Below are positions 58,377-64,000 of a DNA stretch of 64,000 nucleotides, piece after piece (positions within the stretch are counted from its first letter, which is position 1; each line of letters opens with the position of its first letter). The notes beneath the pieces were generated by a model. It did not search any database. It had not been told where the DNA came from and saw only the letters and a list, made by a program, of their open reading frames with translations. Source of the stretch: Ancylostoma caninum (lineage: Eukaryota > Nematoda > Chromadorea > Rhabditida > Ancylostomatidae). The translations under genes and the position numbers were made by a program. The stretch is from positions 372,001 through 436,000 of the forward strand of contig JBAJFG010000184.1 in assembly GCA_037903475.1 (NCBI GenBank), given 5' to 3'.

Positions 58377-61300
58377 GACTGCCTGCGGCACAGGGGAATA
58401 GCCGAGATTTCCGCATATCGGTGTCCCTAGAAAATCGGCAAAAAGTTTTTAGGTTGTTCTTTCGAGGAAAATAGTTGGACACCGGCTTGAAGAAGGTCGC
58501 AACTATTTCCGGCAGCGAGAGGTTGTGAGAAGGAAAAAAAATCCGCGAAATAGTTGCGACCTTCTTCAAGTCGGTTTCCGAGTGTTTCCCTCAAAAGAAC
58601 GGCCTAAAAATGTTTAACTGATTTTCCAGAGGCACCCACATGCGGAATGGTCCAGAATTCAAATGCTAGGGAATTTTCCCCGCATGGCAGCGAGAAAATT
58701 TGAGGAGAAAAAATCCGGAAAATAGTTGCGACCTTCTTCAAGCCGGTGTCCAACTACTTTCCTCGAAAGAACGGTCCAGTAACGTTTTACTGATTTTCCA
58801 GAGGCACCCACATGCAGAATGGTTCAGAATTCAAATGCTAGGGAATTTTCCCCGCTTGGCAGCGAGAAAATTTGAGGAGAAAAAATCCGGAAAATAGATG
58901 CGACCTTCTTCAAGCCGGTGTCCAACTACTTTCCTCGAAAGAACGGCCTGAAAACGTTTTACTGATTTTCCAGAGGCACCCACATGCAGAATGGTCCAGA
59001 ATTCAAATGCTAGGGAATTTTCCCCGCTTGGCAGCGAGAAAATTTGAGGAGAAAAAATCCGGAAAATAGATGCGACCTTCTTCAAGCCGGTGTCCAACTA
59101 CTTTCCTCGAAAGAACGGCCTGAAAACGTTTTACTGATTTTCCAGAGGCACCCACATGCAGAATGGTCCAGAATTCAAATGCTAGGGAATTTTCCCCGCT
59201 TGGCAGCGAGAAAATTTGAGGAGAAGAAAACCGGAAAATAGATGCGACCTTCTTCAAGCCGGTGTCCAACTACTTTCCTCGAAAGAACGGTCCAGTAACG
59301 TTTTACTGATTTTCCAGAGGCACCCACATGCAGAATGGTCCAGAATTCAAATGCTAGGGAATTTTCCCCGCATGGCAGCGAGAAAATTTGAGGAGAAAAA
59401 ATCCGGAAAATAGTTGCGACCTTCTTCAAGCCGGTGTCCAACTGTTTTCCTCGAAAGAACGGCCTGAAAACGTTTTACTGATTTTCCAGAGGCACCCACA
59501 TGCAGAATGGTCCAGAATTCAAATGCTAGGGAATTTTCCCCGCTTGGCAGCGAGAAAATTTGAGGAGAAAAAATCCGGAAAATAGTTGCGACCTTCTTCA
59601 AGCCGGTTTCCAACTGTTTTCCTCGAAAGAACGGCCTGAAAACGTTTTACTGATTTTCCAGAGGCACCCACATGCAGAATGGTCCAGAATTCAAATGCTA
59701 GGGAATTTTCCCCGCTTGGCAGCGAGAAAATTTGAGGAGAAAAAATCCGGAAAATAGATGCGACCTTCTTCAAGCCGGTGTCCAACTAGTTTCCTCGAAA
59801 GAACGGCCTGAAAACGTTTTACTGATTTTCCAGAGGCACCCACATGCAGAATGGTCCAGAATTCAAATGCTAGGGAATTTTCCCCGCTTGGCAGCGAGAA
59901 AATTTGAGGAGAAAAAATCCGGAAAATAGATGCGACCTTCTTCAAGCCGGTGTCCAACTACTTTCCTCGAAAGAACGGTCCAGTAACGTTTTACTGATTT
60001 TCCAGAGGCACCCACATGCAGAATGGTCCAGAATTCAAATGCTAGGGAATTTTCCCCGCATGGCAGCGAGAAAATTTGAGGAGAAAAAATCCGGAAAATA
60101 GATGCGACCTTCTTCAAGCCGGTGTCCAACTACTTTCCTCGAAAGAACGGCCTGAAAACGTTTTACTGATTTTCCAGAGGCACCCACATGCAGAATGGTC
60201 CAGAATTCAAATGCTAGGGAATTTTCCCCGCTTGGCAGCGAGAAAATTTGAGGAGAAAAAATCCGGAAAATAGATGCGACCTTCTTCAAGCCGGTGTCCA
60301 ACTACTTTCCTCGAAAGAACGGCCTGAAAACGTTTTACTGATTTTCCAGAGGCACCCACATGCAGAATGGTCCAGAATTCAAATGCTAGGGAATTTTCCC
60401 CGCTTGGCAGCGAGAAAATTTGAGGAGAAAAATCCGGAAAATAGTTGCGACCTTCTTCAAGCCGGTGTCCAACTATTTTCCTCGAAAGAACGGTCCAGTA
60501 ACGTTTTACTGATTTTCCAGAGGCACCCACATGCAGAATGGTCCAGAATTCAAATGCTAGGGAATTTTCCCCGCTTGGCAGCGAGAAATTTTGAGGAGAA
60601 AAATCCGGAAAATAGTTGCGACCTTCTTCAAGCCGGTGTCCAACTATTTTCCTCGAAAGAACGGTCCAGTAACGTTTTACTGATTTTCCAGAGGCACCCA
60701 CATGCAGAATGGTCCAGAATTCAAATGCTAGGGAATTTTCCCCGCTTGGCAGCGAGAAAATTTGAGGAGAAAAAATCCGGAAAATAGATGCGACCTTCTT
60801 CAAGCCGGTGTCCAACTACTTTCCTCGAAAGAACGGTCCAGTAACGTTTTACTGATTTTCCAGAGGCACCCACATGCAGAATGGTCCAGAATTCAAATGC
60901 TAGGGAATTTTCTCCGCTTGGCAGCGAGAAAATTTGAGGAGAAGAAATCCGGAAAATAGATGCGACCTTCTTCAAGCCGGTGTCCAACTATTTTCCTCGA
61001 AAGAACGGTCCAGTAACGTTTTACTGATTTTCCAGAGGCACCCACATGCAGAATGGTCCAGAATTCAAATGCTAGGGAATTTTCCCCGCTTGCCAGCGAG
61101 AAAATTTGAGGAGAAAAAATCCGGAAAATAGTTGCGACCTTCTTCAAGCCGGTTTCCAACTGTTTTCCTCGAAAGAACGGCCTGAAAACGTTTTACTGAT
61201 TTTCCAGAGGCACCCACATGCAGAATGGTCCAGAATTCAAATGCTAGGGAATTTTCCCCGCTTGGCAGCGAGAAAATTTGAGGAGAAAAAATCCGGAAAA

Positions 61301-61772
61301 TAGATGCGACCTTCTTCAAGCCGGTGTCCAACTACTTTCCTCGAAAGAACGGTCCAGTAACGTTTTACTGATTTTCCAGAGGCACCCACATGCAGAATGG
61401 TCCAGAATTCAAATGCTAGGGAATTTTCCCCGCTTGGCAGCGAGAAATTTTGAGGAGAAAAATCCGGAAAATAGTTGCGACCTTCTTCAAGCCGGTGTCC
61501 AACTATTTTCCTCGAAGGAACGGTCCAGTAACGTTTTACTGATTTTCCAGAGGCACCCACATGCAGAATGGTCCAGAATTCAAATGCTAGGGAATTTTCC
61601 CCGCTTGGCAGCGAGAAAATTTGAGGAGAAAAAATCCGGAAAATAGTTGCGACCTTCTTCAAGCCGGTGTCCAACTATTTTCCTCGAAAGAACAACCTAA
61701 GAACTTTTTGCCGATTTTCTAGGGACACCGATATGCAGAAATCTCGGCTATTCCCCTGTGCCGCAGGCAGTC
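58377..61772. mobile_element. TIR element filled with a 172-bp satellite
   Basis: Inverted ends of about 135 bp begin GACTGCCTGCGGCACAGGGG on both sides (58377-58515 and 61636-61772), with few mismatches. Between them lies the tandem array. The inner part of each end (ccggtgtccaactattttcc) is the same sequence as part of the satellite unit, so the array probably grew from the element's own terminal region. No coding sequence was recognised and no clear target duplication was seen. Confidence 0.75.
58560..61660 (+). repeat. 172-bp tandem satellite, about 18 copies
   Basis: The landmark ttgaggagaaa recurs at 58700, 58872, 59044, 59216, 59388, 59560, 59732, 59904, 60076, 60248, 60420, 60591, 60762, 60934, 61106, 61278, 61450 and 61621. 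Most intervals are 172 bp and three are 171. Units vary at paired positions (ggtccagtaacg or ggcctgaaaacg; gttgcgacc or gatgcgacc), giving two main subtypes that alternate irregularly. The 171-bp units lack one A in aaaaaatccgg and so fuse frames of neighbours. Confidence 0.97.
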
Positions 61773-61785
61773 CATTGCGCAATCG

Positions 61786-61950
61786 CGCTGGGACCATGCA
61801 TAAATCCATGGCTGCTTCCACTGTTGCTCTTGCTTATTTCAGTCACGTGTTGGGCGTGGTCGCGGCGGCGAGTTTGACCAATGGCAGCCCTGACACATAG
61901 CCACACGTTCAAAGTACACAGGGGGGCTAGCGCTTCATTATATAGGGGGA
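61786..61950. repeat. second copy of dispersed repeat of 55935
   Basis: ctgggaccatgcat, gggcgtggtcgcggcgg, cacatagccacacgttcaaa and cacaggggggctagcgctt match 55935-56100. It is followed by a tagatagatag run at about 61973-61988. Confidence 0.75.
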
Positions 61951-62149
61951 TAGATGGGATAGATTTATTATATAGATAGATAGATAGAAGAGGGATACTG
62001 ATATAATTAAACCTTCGGAGAACTTTATGCGCGGCCAAACATATAAGTGCAACGTGACGATGCCAAATCCTCGTAAATGATTGTTAGTCGCAATGGTGAT
62101 GGAGTGTGAAAGACAAAAGGAAACTTTTAGACTGCAGGTTCGGGACCAA

Positions 62150-62370
62150 ATATTTGAATCGAATATATTCATTCATTCATTCGGCCTCCAGAATATTCCA
62201 CTATTTGAACTATTCATTCATTCGTTTAGTCCGAAATGTTTGATATTCGAGCCATTCATTCATTCACTCATTGTAGAAAGTGGAATATTCGAATTATTCA
62301 TATTTCGAATAATTGAAATCTGGCAATATTCGAATTACTCAAAAGTTCGAATATTTGGAAAAGTCGAATA
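62150..62370. repeat. attcgaa/ttcattcattcg repeat block
   Basis: Repeated ttcattcattcattcgg, ttcattcattcgttta and atattcgaattattca phrases, the same family as 49755-49955. Confidence 0.6.
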
Positions 62371-62766
62371 TGTATTCCCAAGCATTCTTTCTAACCTCGA
62401 AGACAAATCTCATAAATCTGGGAATAAATCTCATAAATCTGGAAATCTTTGAAACCTATGTCGTAGTATGCATTCAATCAAACTCTCTTCGCCAAAACTA
62501 TGGTGATATTTGCGGTTTGTGTTGCGAAGCCACCGAGTTTTAGTTCGCACAAGTGAACTGGGCAGAAACTTCGTTATCCTTTGCTCAAAAGTCAAAAATA
62601 TGACAAAATTCTCTGAATTTTCTTCACTCTGAATCCACCGAAATTAGAACTCCTCTGGAATCGATTATAATGGTCATGAAGTACGTTACAGAACGGTTTC
62701 CAATATTCCTATATTACTCATCGGAGTCCACTGAAATTCTTTGCTCCTAAGATAATGCAAGCGAAT
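62371..62766. other. no gene seen
   Basis: A short duplication ctcataaatctggga/ctcataaatctggaa occurs near 62409-62445. Otherwise featureless. Confidence 0.35.
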
Positions 62767-62791
62767 GCACTATTTTTGCACCAATCTAATA
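62767..62791 (-). repeat. solo mariner-like terminal repeat
   Basis: gcactatttttgcaccaatctaa resembles the right end of M1 (gcattatttttgcaccaac). No matching left end was found nearby. Confidence 0.45.
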
Positions 62792-62903
62792 ACTCTAGTT
62801 CCAGATGAGCTGTGCACTTTCACTTGTGAGGTTCTAGAATAGTCATTACTTGTGGGAAAACATATTTCAATAAATTTTTCGTCCTTCCTTTGAAATTACT
62901 TAC

Positions 62904-63778
62904 TTGTTTGTGCTCATCAATCACGTCGATCCTTGGAATTCTCGAGATTCCTATGCATCTCCATTTATACGTGGAGTTCGGCAGATCGAGAGTAGCCGTG
63001 TAACTGGTGTTATCACCTATTTCGTAAGACTTCTGGAATAAGTTGCTAAACAAAACTTTTCCGGTCATTTGTCTATTTACCTTCAATTCCAAAGGAGTAC
63101 TAATCAATGAGCAATAAACAAGATCATCGCTGTTATGCGGTTTGATTAGTATACTACTTTCTGGCACAACCTGAAAAGATGGTTATAAGTGATGTTCGAC
63201 GGCTTTCAATAACTCAAAAAAAACTTCACTTTAACGATAGTGCCACAGCCATGCACAACACTGCCATAAGGTTCGCACATAAGTACTATCCGTTTCACAT
63301 TACATAGCCGACCCATAACATTAGCGATCCATCTTGGCGCAATTGTAACATCACCTCGTATGGTACGATTGGAGCAGATTATGCCCAGTGTGTCCTACAG
63401 AATGTTTGTAGATATTCGACGGTTTTGTTGACAGTTGTTCAGATACCACTAAAGGTAACACCCATGCGAGTTTTCAACTGTAGCGTGATCTAGAGCTATC
63501 GCGTGTTCGACACTTTCACAAAGCTGAAACTTTCATATACTTGCAGAAACGTTGCTTTTAAAAGCTTAAAATCAAGTTGCGGGCGAGGGTGTGGTCGCAT
63601 ATAGTGAGGATCAATACTAAATGTCGATGAAGCTGTCTTCTCCTTCAGCTGTTTCCTTGCGCAGTTGGTCACTTGTTCAAATCCAAAACCTTTCTGCATC
63701 TTACAGGAATAAATAGCCATAGGGAAATGTGTAACAGGTGAGAGAGAAGTCACAAAAAACCAAACCTCGAGAGATTTT
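62904..63778 (-). CDS. gene F, two exons of an unrecognised protein
   Basis: The minus-strand exon 63170-62904 lies between the acceptor atcttttcag and the consensus donor CAA|GTAAGT. It is 267 bp, in phase 0 at both ends, and reads VVPESSILIKPHNSDDLVYC, then TPLELKVNRQMTGKVLF, CIGISRIPRIDVIDEHKQ. The preceding exon ends at 63541 (CAA|GTATAT), also phase 0, across a 370-bp intron. It reads GFGFEQVTNCARKQLKEKTA, then DPHYMRPHPRPQLDFKLLKA. Its start is either the acceptor at 63694 or one at 63779. The consistent phases make a real gene likely. No domain is recognised; the upstream part leaves the window. Confidence 0.65.
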
Positions 63779-64000
63779 CTAATGGACGAAAGAATGATTG
63801 TATATTGAAATTATGACATGCACATTATGCACTCAGGATAATTAAGGAGCTATGGATGTGCTAGAATGCGAACGAGAAATAAACTGGATCAAAGCCAGCA
63901 ATCATGAAAATTTCGTTTCCTGGATTGTAGCGGAATACTAAATTTTTGAAAATGAGGATTATGAGTGAAGCGTCCAATTCCGCCAAGACTCATAGAAAAA
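63779..64000. other. intron or intergenic, no feature
   Basis: No exon found; probably an intron of gene F. Confidence 0.3.

Noticed and set aside
58560..61660. CRISPR-like regular repeats
   Set aside because: Units are contiguous 172-bp satellites without unique spacers, in a eukaryotic context.
58700..61674. Repeated 65- and 88-residue frames on opposite strands
   Set aside because: They recur with the 172-bp satellite and stop at each unit; no coding signal beyond periodicity.

Overview
The window is eukaryotic, mildly AT-rich and dominated by transposable elements. It most resembles the genome of a strongylid (hookworm-like) nematode. The clues are RTE-type retrotransposon proteins of the kind repeated in Ancylostoma and Necator assemblies, mariner elements, short introns of about 60-110 bp with TTTCAG-like acceptors, and abundant repeats with hairpins or minisatellites. 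The species call is inference. There is no operon structure, rRNA, intact tRNA or CRISPR.

Host genes survive only as exons joined by short introns. Plus strand: a two-exon gene end at 756-1166 and a single terminal exon at 10539-10692. Minus strand: a four-exon chain with a leucine-rich-repeat-like piece (17540-18228), a Cys-rich exon pair (21727-22434), one exon at 36259-36375, a terminal exon pair (43497-43703) and two exons at 62904-63778. None can be named with certainty. Several minus-strand pieces could belong to the same genes with introns swollen by transposons.

Region by region. 1-4.2 kb: a degenerate Tc-like arm, a gene end and a Penelope-like (PLE) reverse-transcriptase (RT) fragment. 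4.25-11.5 kb: an interval bounded by inverted arms made of about 120-bp subrepeats; inside are two near-identical foldback elements in mirror orientation (4990-8348) and a PLE whose GIY-YIG domain lies upstream of the RT (Naiad-like order). 11.5-15.7 kb: a Tc-like element carrying a hairpin/CTRR-ended minisatellite element and about 550 bp of (AC)n, abutting a mariner. 15.7-24.2 kb: GIY-YIG and RT pieces of Naiad-like PLEs, an RTE RT, two gene fragments and a hAT element with target-site duplication. 25.9-29.1 kb: a second CTRR-ended element split by a mariner, another mariner and an RTE endonuclease piece. 30-31.3 kb: a diverged tandem array. 32.7-37.4 kb: a PLE with C-terminal GIY-YIG and a hammerhead-like motif, a TTAGG-ended element and a Ty3/gypsy RT. 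38.1-42.4 kb: two more CTRR-ended elements, one inside a Tc-like foldback. 43.5-49.1 kb: a gene end, small TIR elements, BEL/Pao protease and a mariner. 50.6-55 kb: a PLE with inverted terminal hammerhead-like motifs, then a nearly complete RTE on the minus strand. 58.4-61.8 kb: a TIR element filled with about 18 copies of a 172-bp satellite.

Most of the window is decayed parasitic DNA. The most interesting signals are the permuted PLEs, the hammerhead-like RNA motifs, the CTRR-ended elements with differing minisatellites that sit inside Tc-like elements, the double palindrome and the satellite-filled TIR element. All calls come from reading the sequence; nothing was searched against a database.
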